Part shown: one piece after another, positions 7,039-14,833 of the stretch
How positions within the stretch are numbered: position 1 is the stretch's first letter
How the letters are laid out: each line of letters starts with the position of its first letter
From: Amycolatopsis sp. 2-15
GTDB lineage: Bacteria; Actinomycetota; Actinomycetes; Mycobacteriales; Pseudonocardiaceae
Assembly (NCBI RefSeq): GCF_030285625.1
Contig: NZ_CP127294.1
Location: forward strand, 1,870,001-1,934,000
Length of the DNA stretch: 64,000 nt
Direction of reading: 5' to 3'
The notes under the pieces: generated by a model
What the model saw: only the letters and a program-made list of their open reading frames with translations
Database searches by the model: none
Told to the model about the DNA's origin: nothing
Program-made: the position numbers and the translations under genes

Positions 7039-8064
7039 ATGAGACAGCGCAGTCTCTCCGCACTGGCGCTCGCCGCCGTGGTCGGCACCGTGCTCGGCAC
7101 GGCCGGCTGCACGGTCGAGCGCCACTGGGGCGGCAACACGACCCCGGCCGGCAGCGGTAAGGCCAGGGTCGGCCTGGTCACCAAGACCGACACAAACCCC
7201 TATTTCGTCGAGCTGCGCAACGCGGCCGGCGCGGCCGCCAAGGCCAACGGCGCCGACTTCCACGCGCTCGCCGGCCAGTTCGACGGTGACAACGACGGCC
7301 AGGTCCGGGCCATCGAGAACCTCATGCAGCAGGGCGTGAACACGATCCTGATCACCCCGAGCTCGTCCACCGGCGTGCTCAAGGCGATCAAGGACGCGCG
7401 CGACGCCGGGGTGCTCGTGATCGCGCTCGACACCGCCACCGAGCCGGCCGACGCCGTCGACGCCACCTTCGCCACCGACAACTTCGCGGCCGGCCAGCAG
7501 CAGGGCGCGTACGTCAAAGCCTCGCTGGGCGGCGTCGACCCGAAGCTGCTGATGGTCGACGGGACCGCCGGCTCGAGTGTCGACACCCAGCGGCACGGCG
7601 GTTTCCTCAAAGGCATCGGCCTCACGGACTCCTCACCCGAGATCAAGGGCCACACCAACGCGGGCGGCGACCAGAGCCAGGCCCAGCAGGGCATGGAGAA
7701 CCTCCTGCAGCGCAGCACGGACCTCAACGCCGTCTACTCCATGAACGAACCCATGGGCCGCGGCGCGTACGCCGCGTTGAAGGCCCGCGGGCTCACCGGT
7801 CAGATCGTGATGGGCTCGATCGACGGCGGCTGCGAAGGCGTGCAGAACGTCAAGGACGGCCTCTACGCCGCGACGGTCATGCAGTTCCCGAAGAAGATGG
7901 CCGAACAGGGCGTGCTCGCGGCCGTCGAATACGCCAAGACCGGCAAGAAGCCCACGGGTTTCGTGAACACCGGCTCCACCGTGATCACCGACAAGCCCAT
8001 GCCGGGCGTCCCCAGCCAGAACACCACGTGGGGCCTGCAGAACTGCTGGGGAGGCGCGAAATGA
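7039..8064 (+). CDS. Sugar ABC transporter substrate-binding lipoprotein
   Basis: 341 residues, ATG 7039 behind AGGAGGG. The signal peptide MRQRSLSALALAAVVGTVLG ends in the lipobox TAGC, giving a lipid-anchored Cys24. The mature part is a type 1 periplasmic-binding-protein fold of the ribose/fructose class: VGLVTKTDTNPYFVELRNAA, NLMQQGVNTILITPSSS, VLVIALDTAT, MGSIDGGCEGVQNVKDG and a C-terminal CWGG. It delivers a sugar to the permease and ATPase encoded next. The gene order and sequence class resemble the Sinorhizobium frcBCAK fructose system, so fructose, mannose or ribose are the likeliest substrates, but the sugar cannot be fixed from sequence. Confidence 0.92.
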   Translation: MRQRSLSALALAAVVGTVLGTAGCTVERHWGGNTTPAGSGKARVGLVTKTDTNPYFVELRNAAGAAAKANGADFHALAGQFDGDNDGQVRAIENLMQQGVNTILITPSSSTGVLKAIKDARDAGVLVIALDTATEPADAVDATFATDNFAAGQQQGAYVKASLGGVDPKLLMVDGTAGSSVDTQRHGGFLKGIGLTDSSPEIKGHTNAGGDQSQAQQGMENLLQRSTDLNAVYSMNEPMGRGAYAALKARGLTGQIVMGSIDGGCEGVQNVKDGLYAATVMQFPKKMAEQGVLAAVEYAKTGKKPTGFVNTGSTVITDKPMPGVPSQNTTWGLQNCWGGAK

Positions 8065-9056
8065 CCACCGCGACGGTGAACGGGACGCGTGAGCGCGAAT
8101 CGCTCGGCGAGTTCCTCCTGCGCGCGCCCGCGGTCGGCCCCGCGCTCGCGCTGATCGTGGCCATCGTGTTCTTCTCCCTGGCCACGGACACGTTTTTCGA
8201 CCTCGACAACCTGTCCACAGTGGTCCAGCAGTCGCTGGTCGTCGGCACGCTCGCGCTCGGCCAGACGCTGATCATCCTCATCGCCGGCATCGACCTGTCC
8301 AACGCGGCGTCGATGGTCGTGGCCACGCTGATCATGGCCAAACTCGCGGCGGCCGGTACCAACGGTTTCGTCGCGCTGCTGGCGGGCATCGCACTGACCG
8401 TGCTCGTCGGGCTGTTCATCGGCACGCTGGTCACGCGGATCAAGCTGCCCGCGTTCATCATCACGCTCGGCACGTTCACCGGCCTGACCGCCGTGGCGAA
8501 GCTGATCGCCGGCGGCCAGGCCGTGCCTGTCACCGACGGGCTCCTGCAGTGGCTCGGCACGAAGCGCTACCTCTTCGGTGGCATCCCGATCACCTACGGC
8601 ATGACGCTCGCGCTGATCATGTACCTGATCGTCTGGTACTCGCTCACGAAAACCGCGTGGGGCAAGCACGTCTACGCGGTGGGCAACGCGCCGGAATCCG
8701 CCCGGTTGAGCGGCATCAAGGTCAACCGCACGGTGATCTCCGTGTACCTGGTCGCGGGCTTCTGCTTCGGCATCGCCGCGTGGCAGGCGCTCGGCCGCAC
8801 ACCGAACGCCGACCCGAACCAGTTCCAGCTCGGCAACCTCGACTCGATCACCGCCGTGGTCCTGGGCGGCACGAGCCTCTTCGGCGGCCGCGGCTCGGTG
8901 CTCGGCACGCTGTTCGGCGCGCTGGTCGTGGCGGTGCTGCGCTCGGGGCTGACGCAGATGGGCGTGGACGGCAACTACCAGGACCTCGCCACCGGCGCGC
9001 TGCTCATCGCCGCCGTGGTCGTCGACCGGATCGCACGGAGGCAGCAGCAGTCATGA
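8061..9056 (+). CDS. Sugar ABC transporter permease
   Basis: 331 residues, ATG at 8061 overlapping the previous stop by 4 bases. About nine hydrophobic segments are visible. The family signature near the middle (LALGQTLIILIAGIDLSNAA, residues about 70-90) and the C-terminal segment VVLGGTSLFGGRGSVLGTLF identify a RbsC/FrcC-type permease (BPD_transp_2). It would form a homodimeric channel in the cytoplasmic membrane with the single-domain ATPase that follows. Stop-start overlaps on both sides show a tight operon. Confidence 0.93.
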   Translation: MTTATVNGTRERESLGEFLLRAPAVGPALALIVAIVFFSLATDTFFDLDNLSTVVQQSLVVGTLALGQTLIILIAGIDLSNAASMVVATLIMAKLAAAGTNGFVALLAGIALTVLVGLFIGTLVTRIKLPAFIITLGTFTGLTAVAKLIAGGQAVPVTDGLLQWLGTKRYLFGGIPITYGMTLALIMYLIVWYSLTKTAWGKHVYAVGNAPESARLSGIKVNRTVISVYLVAGFCFGIAAWQALGRTPNADPNQFQLGNLDSITAVVLGGTSLFGGRGSVLGTLFGALVVAVLRSGLTQMGVDGNYQDLATGALLIAAVVVDRIARRQQQS

Positions 9057-9877
9057 CTTCCGACAACGGGCAGCAGACCACGCTCTCGGCTCGCGGCCTC
9101 GTGAAGCGCTACGGCCGTGTGACCGCCATCAACGGCGCCGACTTCGACCTCAACCCCGGCGAGGTGCTCGCCGTCGTCGGCGACAACGGCGCCGGGAAAT
9201 CCAGTCTCATCAAGGCGTTGTCCGGCGCGCTGATCCCCGACGCGGGCGAGATCCGCGTCGACGGCGAGCCCGTCCACTTCAAGACCCCTTTGGACGCTCG
9301 CCACTACGGGATCGAGACCGTGTACCAGGACCTCGCCGTGGCGCCGGCGCTGGACATCGCGTCGAACATGTTCCTGGGCCGGGAAAAGCGCCTGCGCGGG
9401 CCGTTCGGCAGCTTCGCGCGCAAGCTCGACACGGGCGAGATGCGCAAGGAAGCGCAACGGATCCTCGACGAGCTCGGCATCAACATCAAGTCCATCAACC
9501 AGCTCGTGGAGACCCTTTCGGGCGGCCAGCGCCAGGGTGTCGCGGTAGCGCGGGCGGCGGCGTTCGGCACCAAGGCCGTGATCATGGACGAACCGACGGC
9601 CGCGCTCGGTGTCGCGGAGTCGGCGAAGGTGCTGGAGCTGATCGGGCGCATCCGCGACCGTGGGCTGCCGGTGGTGCTGATCAGCCACAACATGCCGCAC
9701 GTGTTCGACATCGCCGACCGGATCCACGTGCACCGGCTCGGCAAGCGCGTGGCCGTGGTTTCGCCGAAGACGCACACGATGAACCAGGTCGTCGGCCTGC
9801 TCACGGGTGCGCTGCAGCTCGACGAAAACGGTGAGGTCACGGAGGTCGCGGCCACCACGCACGCCGGGCTCACCTGA
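9053..9877 (+). CDS. Sugar ABC transporter ATP-binding protein
   Basis: 274 residues, ATG overlapping the permease stop. Walker A is GDNGAGKS (43-50), the signature is LSGGQRQG (about 160), Walker B is AVIMDEPTAALG and the H-loop is LISHN. Only one nucleotide-binding domain is present; RbsA/MglA-type sugar importers usually have two fused ones of about 500 residues, whereas the fructose importer FrcA is single like this protein. It powers uptake by dimerising at the permease. The C-terminal extension ENGEVTEVAATTHAGL is unremarkable. Confidence 0.93.
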   Translation: MTSDNGQQTTLSARGLVKRYGRVTAINGADFDLNPGEVLAVVGDNGAGKSSLIKALSGALIPDAGEIRVDGEPVHFKTPLDARHYGIETVYQDLAVAPALDIASNMFLGREKRLRGPFGSFARKLDTGEMRKEAQRILDELGINIKSINQLVETLSGGQRQGVAVARAAAFGTKAVIMDEPTAALGVAESAKVLELIGRIRDRGLPVVLISHNMPHVFDIADRIHVHRLGKRVAVVSPKTHTMNQVVGLLTGALQLDENGEVTEVAATTHAGLT

Positions 9878-9878
9878 C

Positions 9879-10747
9879 GTGCGCGTGCTGCTGGCGGGGC
9901 TGTGCACCCTCGACGTCGTGCAACGGGTGTCGCGGTTCCCGGCTCCGGGCGAGAAGGTGCCGTCGCTGCGGGTGGACGTCGCGTCCGGCGGGCCGGCGAC
10001 GAACGCCGCGGTGACCGTGGCCGCGCTCGGGGCCGCCGCGACGCTCATGACGGTCGCCGGGGCCCACCCGCTGGCAGCGCTCGCGCACGCCGACCTCATC
10101 GCGTGCGGGGTCGACGTCGTGGACCTCGATCCCGCACGCACCGATTCGCCGCCGGTGAGCGCCGTGGTCGTGCGCGACTCCGACGGGGAGCGAACGGTCG
10201 TCTCGCGCAACGCCGCTTCCGGTGCGCCGGTGGAGGTTCCGGATCTCACTGACCTCACAGGGCTCGTGCGCACCGCGGATGCCGTGCTCGTCGACGGCCA
10301 CCACCCCGAGCTCGCGCTGGCCGTCGCGCGGGCCGCGCGGTCACTCGGCGTACCCGTCGTGCTCGACGCCGGCAGCTGGAAACCCGTGCTGGACGACCTG
10401 TTGCCGCTGGTGGACGTCGCCGCGTGCTCCGCGCACTTCGCCGCGCCCGGGCCGGGCCCGCGTGAACGCGGAGTACCCGTCGTGATCAGGACCGCGGGGC
10501 CGGATCCGGTGCGCTGGAGCACTGCGGAAGACTCAGGCCAGGTGCCTGTCAACGATGTCGAGGCGCGGGACACACTGGGGCCGGCGACGTGTGGCACGGC
10601 GCGCTCGCGCACGCGGTCGCGGCCGGTGGAAGCTCGGTGGACGGGTGGATCCGGCACGCGAACGCCGTGGCCGCCGAGCGTGTCCGCCACGTGGGGCCGC
10701 GGTCGTGGACGGCGGCGATCTCGGAGTTGGGAGAAGGAGTGCGATGA
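9879..10747 (+). pseudogene. PfkB-family carbohydrate kinase with a -1 frameshift
   Basis: The GTG at 9879 begins a PfkB (ribokinase-like) protein: VLLAGLCTLDVVQRVSRFP, SGGPATNAAVTVAALG, VLVDGHHPELALAV. At about 10577 the C-terminal PfkB signature DTxGAGD is broken: the DNA reads gacacactgg ggccggcgac, one base short. Adding one base gives DTLGAGDVWHGALAHAVAAG and an in-frame end at 10747 that overlaps the next ATG as ATGA, exactly as expected for an operon. The catalytic Asp of GAGD is therefore lost in the sequence as given. It is either a recent null mutation or a sequencing error in a G run. The intact protein would phosphorylate the imported sugar. Confidence 0.8.
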
Positions 10748-11379
10748 CGGCGTTCGAAGACCTCCTGGCGCGGGCCGAAGGGCTCGCCAAGCCGCGGCAG
10801 CGCAGCGTGCTCGGCATCATCGGCGCGCCCGCGTCCGGCAAGACCACGCTGGCCTGGGCGATCGCCAACGCGCTTGGCTCCCGCGCGGCCGTCGTCGGCA
10901 TGGACGGCTTCCACCTCGCGCAGGTGGAGCTGCGCCGCCTCGAGCGCGCCGAGCGCAAGGGCGCGCCGGACACGTTCGACGCTGCGGGCTACGTCCACCT
11001 CATCCGCCGGCTCGCGAAGGGCAAGGAAACCGTTTACGCGCCGGAGTTCCGCCGGGAGATCGAGGAGCCCATCGCCGGCGCGGTCGCCGTGGCGCCCGAG
11101 GTGCAGCTGGTGATCACGGAGGGCAACTACCTGCTGCTGCCCGACGACCCGTGGAGCGGCGTGCGCCAGTACCTCACCGAGGCGTGGTTCCTCGCGCCCG
11201 ACGAGCCCGAGCGGATTGAACGGCTGGTTTCGCGCCACCGTCGTTACGGCCGGTCACTGGTCGAGGCGCGCCAGCGTGCGCTCGGCTCGGACCAGCGCAA
11301 CGCCGACCTCATCGCGAGCACGCGTGACCGTGCCGACCTCGTGCTGGAGAACCTGCCGCTCGTGAACTTCGTCCTGTGA
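10744..11379 (+). CDS. P-loop sugar/nucleoside kinase-like protein (FrcK type)
   Basis: 211 residues, ATG 10744. The N-terminus carries a Walker A GAPASGKTT (about residues 28-36), then VVGMDGFHLAQVELRRLERA, with an Asp and His typical of the uridine-kinase/pantothenate-kinase-like group, and ITEGNYLLLPDDPW as Walker B-like segment. The late RLVSRHRRYGRS would be a lid. Proteins of this group accompany sugar ABC transporters; in Sinorhizobium the fourth gene of frcBCAK is such a kinase. It may phosphorylate the imported sugar and thereby substitute for the broken PfkB protein before it. The exact substrate is unknown. Confidence 0.8.
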   Translation: MTAFEDLLARAEGLAKPRQRSVLGIIGAPASGKTTLAWAIANALGSRAAVVGMDGFHLAQVELRRLERAERKGAPDTFDAAGYVHLIRRLAKGKETVYAPEFRREIEEPIAGAVAVAPEVQLVITEGNYLLLPDDPWSGVRQYLTEAWFLAPDEPERIERLVSRHRRYGRSLVEARQRALGSDQRNADLIASTRDRADLVLENLPLVNFVL

Positions 11380-12122
11380 GCCGAGTTCTCGTCGTCACCG
11401 GGGGCAGCCGCGGGATCGGAGCGGCGATCTGCGAGCTCGCCGCCGCGCGGGGGTACGACGTGGTGGTCAACTACTCCGGCGATTCGGAGCCGGCGGCCGA
11501 GGTCGTTTCGCGGGTGCGCGCGCACGGGCGCAAGGCGCTCGCGGTGCGTGCCGACGTCGCCGACGAACGGCAGGTCCGCAAGCTCTTCGGCACCGCCGGG
11601 GAGATGGGGCCGATCGCCGGGCTGGTCAACAACGCGGCCATCACCGGCAACACGCCGGGACGGCTGGACGAACAGAGCGCGGCCACCGTGCGGCGCGTGC
11701 TGGAGGTCAACGTCGGCGGGGTGTTCCTCTGCTGCCGTGAGGCCGTGCGGCGGCTCTCGACGCGGTACGGCGGGCCCGGCGGCGCGATCGTCAACGTCTC
11801 GTCCACGGCCGCGCGTAGCGGCTCGGCGGGCGAGTGGGTGCACTACGCGGCGACGAAGGCCGCGGTCGACACGCTCACGTTCGGGCTCGCGCAGGAAGTG
11901 GCGGGCGAGGGCATCCGCGTCAATGCCGTCGCGCCCGGGCTCGTGGCCACCGGCCTGCACGAAGCCGCCGGGCTGCCGGATCGCATCGAGCGGCTGGCGC
12001 CCGGAATCCCGCTGGGCCGGGCAGGCGAGCCGGCGGAGATCGCCGAGGCCGTGTTGTGGCTGCTGTCGCCGGAGTCGTCGTTCACGGTCGGCGCGGTGCT
12101 GGAGGTCGGCGGCGGGCGCTGA
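11376..12122 (+). CDS. Short-chain dehydrogenase/reductase of sugar operon
   Basis: 248 residues, GTG start overlapping the kinase stop as GTGA. The Rossmann motif TGGSRGIGAAI (about 8-18), the NNAAITG segment, the catalytic serine in VNVSSTAARSG and the YAATK tyrosine/lysine pair mark a classical SDR that uses NAD(H) or NADP(H). An ending in VGAVLEVGGGR is typical. As the last gene of the LacI-controlled operon it likely oxidises or reduces the imported sugar or a derivative; glucose-1-dehydrogenase-like chemistry is one option but not proven. Confidence 0.9.
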   Translation: MSRVLVVTGGSRGIGAAICELAAARGYDVVVNYSGDSEPAAEVVSRVRAHGRKALAVRADVADERQVRKLFGTAGEMGPIAGLVNNAAITGNTPGRLDEQSAATVRRVLEVNVGGVFLCCREAVRRLSTRYGGPGGAIVNVSSTAARSGSAGEWVHYAATKAAVDTLTFGLAQEVAGEGIRVNAVAPGLVATGLHEAAGLPDRIERLAPGIPLGRAGEPAEIAEAVLWLLSPESSFTVGAVLEVGGGR

Positions 12123-12415
12123 CCGGCGTCTCACGATGTGGTCGGCGCGGGTTTCGGCGTTCCGCTGGGGCGCTACTCGTGTTCACGTCATCCCGGCTTG
12201 TGGGACGCCGGGCGACGAGGAGATCACGATTCGTGGCGGAAGTCGGTGAATCCGTCCGCCCGATCGGAGCGGCTGTGTCACTCTGGTGGAGCCTCCGGGG
12301 CAGTTGGACGACCGGGGTCGCGGCGGCGCCGGTTCACGGGGTGGGTGACGAGCGCCCCGCGTCGCAAACGCACGGAGTGCGCAGCCGGGGATCGGAAAGG
12401 ACGGCCGCGAAAGTC

Positions 12416-12829
12416 ATGCCCAAGCTCACGTCTGTGCACCATCTGGCGCTCACCGTGACCGATGTGGAACGCAGCGTCCCGTGGTACGCGCGGGTGCTCG
12501 ACCTCGAGGAGAGCCACCGCCGCGAAGACCCCGAAACCGGAGTCCACAAGGTCGTGCTGAAGTCCGCCGGCGACGGGTTCTCCGTCGTCCTGGTCCAGCA
12601 TCCGGACACCGACCGCCGCTGCTTCGACGAGCGCCGGACGGGGCTCGATCACGTTGCGTTCTCGGTGTCGTCGAAGGCGGAACTCTGCGAGTGGGAGGGC
12701 CGGCTCTCGGAGTACGGGGTGTCGTACCTGCCGCCCACGACGTCCCGGACGTTCGAGGGGTCGTCGGTGATCGTGTTCCGGGATCCGGACGGCATCCAGC
12801 TGGAGATCTGGTCGGAACCGGAGCTGTAG
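12416..12829 (+). CDS. VOC-family (glyoxalase/bleomycin-resistance-like) protein
   Basis: 137 residues, ATG 12416 behind GGAAAGGA. One vicinal-oxygen-chelate module pair is seen: VHHLALTVTDVERSVPWYARVLDL at the N-terminus and TGLDHVAFSVSSKAELCEWEGRL at the middle, with a final GIQLEIWSEPEL. Histidines in VHHLAL and LDHVAF and the glutamate in IQLEIW are in positions of metal ligands. Members include dioxygenases, glyoxalase I and resistance proteins; the role here is not clear. The 293 bases between the SDR stop and this start show no gene or clear regulatory site. Confidence 0.85.
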   Translation: MPKLTSVHHLALTVTDVERSVPWYARVLDLEESHRREDPETGVHKVVLKSAGDGFSVVLVQHPDTDRRCFDERRTGLDHVAFSVSSKAELCEWEGRLSEYGVSYLPPTTSRTFEGSSVIVFRDPDGIQLEIWSEPEL

Positions 12830-13038
12830 CGCGGATTTTGCCGGGCCGGCCTTGGGTTTTGCCGAGGTCGCTTTGGTGGCGGCCCAGCTTGGTTTGCTGG
12901 CTGGGCTCGGCGTTGGTGAGGAAGCCTGGAACCCCGCCCGGCTTCGGGTCGGTTTCCGTTGTGGCACCGAACAACTCCGATGACGACTGTGCCCCGCCGT
13001 GCTAGCGGTTTTCGCGATACCGGCGGGGTCGATCGGAG

Positions 13039-13157
13039 TTGTCCACACCCTGGGTGAAGTTGTGGACAAGTCGGCGGTTTGCGGCCTTGACCACCGGTTT
13101 TGTCGTGCCCCGCCGGTAGACTGGGCATGGGACGTCCCCCCTCAGGGAGGGCGGGGG
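13039..13157 (+). repeat. Intergenic DnaA-box-pair element, copy 3
   Basis: TTGTCCACA (13039-13047), 13 bases, TGTGGACAA (13061-13069), 30 bases, TTGTCG (13100-13105), 11 bases, TAGACT (13117-13122), then TCCCCCCTCAGGGAGGGCGG, a C-run/G-run hairpin. It ends 22 bases before the stop of the convergent DedA gene. In the preceding 209 bases (12830-13038), between the VOC stop and this element, I recognise nothing. Confidence 0.8.
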
Positions 13158-13178
13158 CTGTGAACCGAAGCTGGAGCC

Positions 13179-13847
13179 TCAGGCGCGGTCGTCGACCGGT
13201 TCGTCGACCGGGCGGCGCATTTCCTGGCGGTAGCGCAGCACGCCGTAGCCGGTGCCGAGGACGAAGAACGCCACCGAAATCCACAGGGCCGCCGTCTTCA
13301 GCCAGGGCAGGGCGTCCAGCAGGCCGGCGCCGTAGTAGCCCAGCAGGACCAGCGTGGGGACCCACAGCAGGCCACCCAGGCTGGTGGCCGCGAGGAAGCG
13401 CCGGGGGTCCATGCGGGCGGCGCCGGCGATCAACGGCGCGAGGGTGCGGATCCACGGGATCCACCGGGCCGCGACGATGGCGAAGAAGCCCTTGCGGTCC
13501 AGGAAGCGTTGGGCGCGGTCGAGGTTGTGACGGTTGAGCACCTTGCCGCCGCGGCGGGCGATGAAGCGGGTGCCCGTGCTTCGGCCGATGTAGTAGCCCA
13601 CCTGGTTGCCGCCGACGGCGACCACGAGTGCGGCGCCCGACAGGAGCCACGCGTTCGCGTCGGAGCCGTGCTGGGCGAGGACCACACCGGCGCCGAACAA
13701 CAGGGAGTCGCCCGGCAGGAAGAGGCCGACGATGAGCGCGCATTCCACGAACACGAAGGAAAGCACGATCACCCAGACGAGCAGCGGGCCGGCGGTGTCC
13801 AGCCAGCTCACGCCGACGCCGGCGGCCTCGATGCTTGCGGGGTTCAC
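13179..13847 (-). CDS. DedA-family membrane protein
   Basis: 222 residues, GTG start at 13847. The DedA/SNARE-associated signature is clear: FVFVECALIVGLFLPGDSLLF near the N-terminus, NQVGYYIGRSTG and the re-entrant ARWIPWIRTLAPLIAGAARM segment with the conserved glycine/arginine (about residues 125-145). Five to six membrane segments are present. DedA proteins of the UptA type recycle undecaprenyl phosphate or move other lipids across the cytoplasmic membrane. A second DedA gene lies at 20195-20908. The basic-acidic tail RRPVDEPVDDRA is cytoplasmic. Confidence 0.9.
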   Translation of the reverse strand: MNPASIEAAGVGVSWLDTAGPLLVWVIVLSFVFVECALIVGLFLPGDSLLFGAGVVLAQHGSDANAWLLSGAALVVAVGGNQVGYYIGRSTGTRFIARRGGKVLNRHNLDRAQRFLDRKGFFAIVAARWIPWIRTLAPLIAGAARMDPRRFLAATSLGGLLWVPTLVLLGYYGAGLLDALPWLKTAALWISVAFFVLGTGYGVLRYRQEMRRPVDEPVDDRA

Positions 13848-13961
13848 GCGAAGAGCCTACGTGGCCGCGATCGCCGGAAAGAAGGAACCATCGAATCCAG
13901 CCTTCCGGTCACTTTCGGTATTCCTGGAATGAACTGCGCGTTCACCAATGGATCAAACGAA

Positions 13962-13993
13962 CGGGCCGCCCGGGACAGTTCCCGGGCGGCCCG
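13962..13993 (-). terminator. Hairpin terminator of the MarR-MFS-YceI operon
   Basis: Perfect 13-bp arms CGGGCCGCCCGGG and CCCGGGCGGCCCG with a 6-base loop, 16 bases after the YceI stop on the minus strand and followed by a short T-rich run TTCGTTTG. A very stable rho-independent type terminator. Confidence 0.8.
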
Positions 13994-14008
13994 AATCGAA
14001 CAAAACCT

Positions 14009-14833
14009 CTAGAACTGAGGCAGGGATTCGCCTTGCACCGCTTCGATGTCCAGCTCCACCTTGACCGTGGTGCCGATCGCGGCGACGCCCGCGCGGACCA
14101 TCGCGCTGTAGTTGATCGCGAAGTCGTTGCGGTGCAGCTGCGTTTCGGCGTGGAACGCGGCGCGCACGCCGCCCCACGGGTCCGGGCCGTGGCCCTGGTA
14201 GCGCAGGTCGAGCTCCACCTGGCGGCGTTCGCCGTGCAGGGTCAGCTCGCCCAGCAGCACCCAGGTGTCCGTGCCGCGCTGCGACAGGCCCGTGCTCTCG
14301 AACGTGATCAGCGGGAACGCCTCCACGTCGAGGAACTCGGCCGAACGCAGGTGGTCGTCGCGCATCTTGATGCCGGTCTCGATGCTGCCCGCCTTGATCT
14401 CGGCCCGCACCGTCGAGCGTTCCACCGGGCGCGTGATGTCGATGCGCCCGCCGACGTCGGGGAACCGCACCTTGATGCTCGCGATGCCCATGTGCCGGGC
14501 GGTCGCGACCACCGAGGAGTGCACCGGGTCGATCGTCCACGGCCCGGCCGGCGGCAGCTCCACGGCCTCGGCCACCGGGGCCAGGGAGATGTCGCCCAGC
14601 AACCCGGCGCCGTCGGAGCCGATCTGCACCGTGCGGGCGGTGGGCGTGTACCCCGGTGCCGTGATGACGGCGGTGTAGACGCCCGGGGGCAGCGCGTCGG
14701 TGACCACTGCCCCCTTCGCGTCCGTGATCTGACGGGCCACCTGGCGGCCGTTGAGGTCGGTCACCGTGAGCACGGCGTTCTCGACCGGCCAGCCGCCGTT
14801 GGCTCGCAGCTGTCCTCGCAGGCCCGCGCTCAT
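14009..14833 (-). CDS. YceI-family protein with N-terminal carboxypeptidase-regulatory-like domain
   Basis: 274 residues. Residues 1-90 form a beta-sandwich of the carboxypeptidase regulatory type (VENAVLTVTDLNGRQVARQI, LPPGVYTAVITAPGY). Residues about 95-274 are a YceI lipocalin-like barrel (WTIDPVHSSVVATARHMGIA, ITRPVERSTVRAEIKAGSIE, RSAEFLDVEAFPLITFEST, LTLHGERRQVELDL). YceI proteins bind polyisoprenoid or amphiphilic molecules. There is no signal peptide, so it should be cytoplasmic. The start overlaps the MFS stop by 4 bases, and its N-terminal domain repeats the type that ends the MFS protein. Confidence 0.88.
   Translation of the reverse strand: MSAGLRGQLRANGGWPVENAVLTVTDLNGRQVARQITDAKGAVVTDALPPGVYTAVITAPGYTPTARTVQIGSDGAGLLGDISLAPVAEAVELPPAGPWTIDPVHSSVVATARHMGIASIKVRFPDVGGRIDITRPVERSTVRAEIKAGSIETGIKMRDDHLRSAEFLDVEAFPLITFESTGLSQRGTDTWVLLGELTLHGERRQVELDLRYQGHGPDPWGGVRAAFHAETQLHRNDFAINYSAMVRAGVAAIGTTVKVELDIEAVQGESLPQF

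Noticed and set aside
8211..8221. CTGTCCACAG in the permease gene
   Set aside because: It lies inside coding sequence and lacks the rest of the element.
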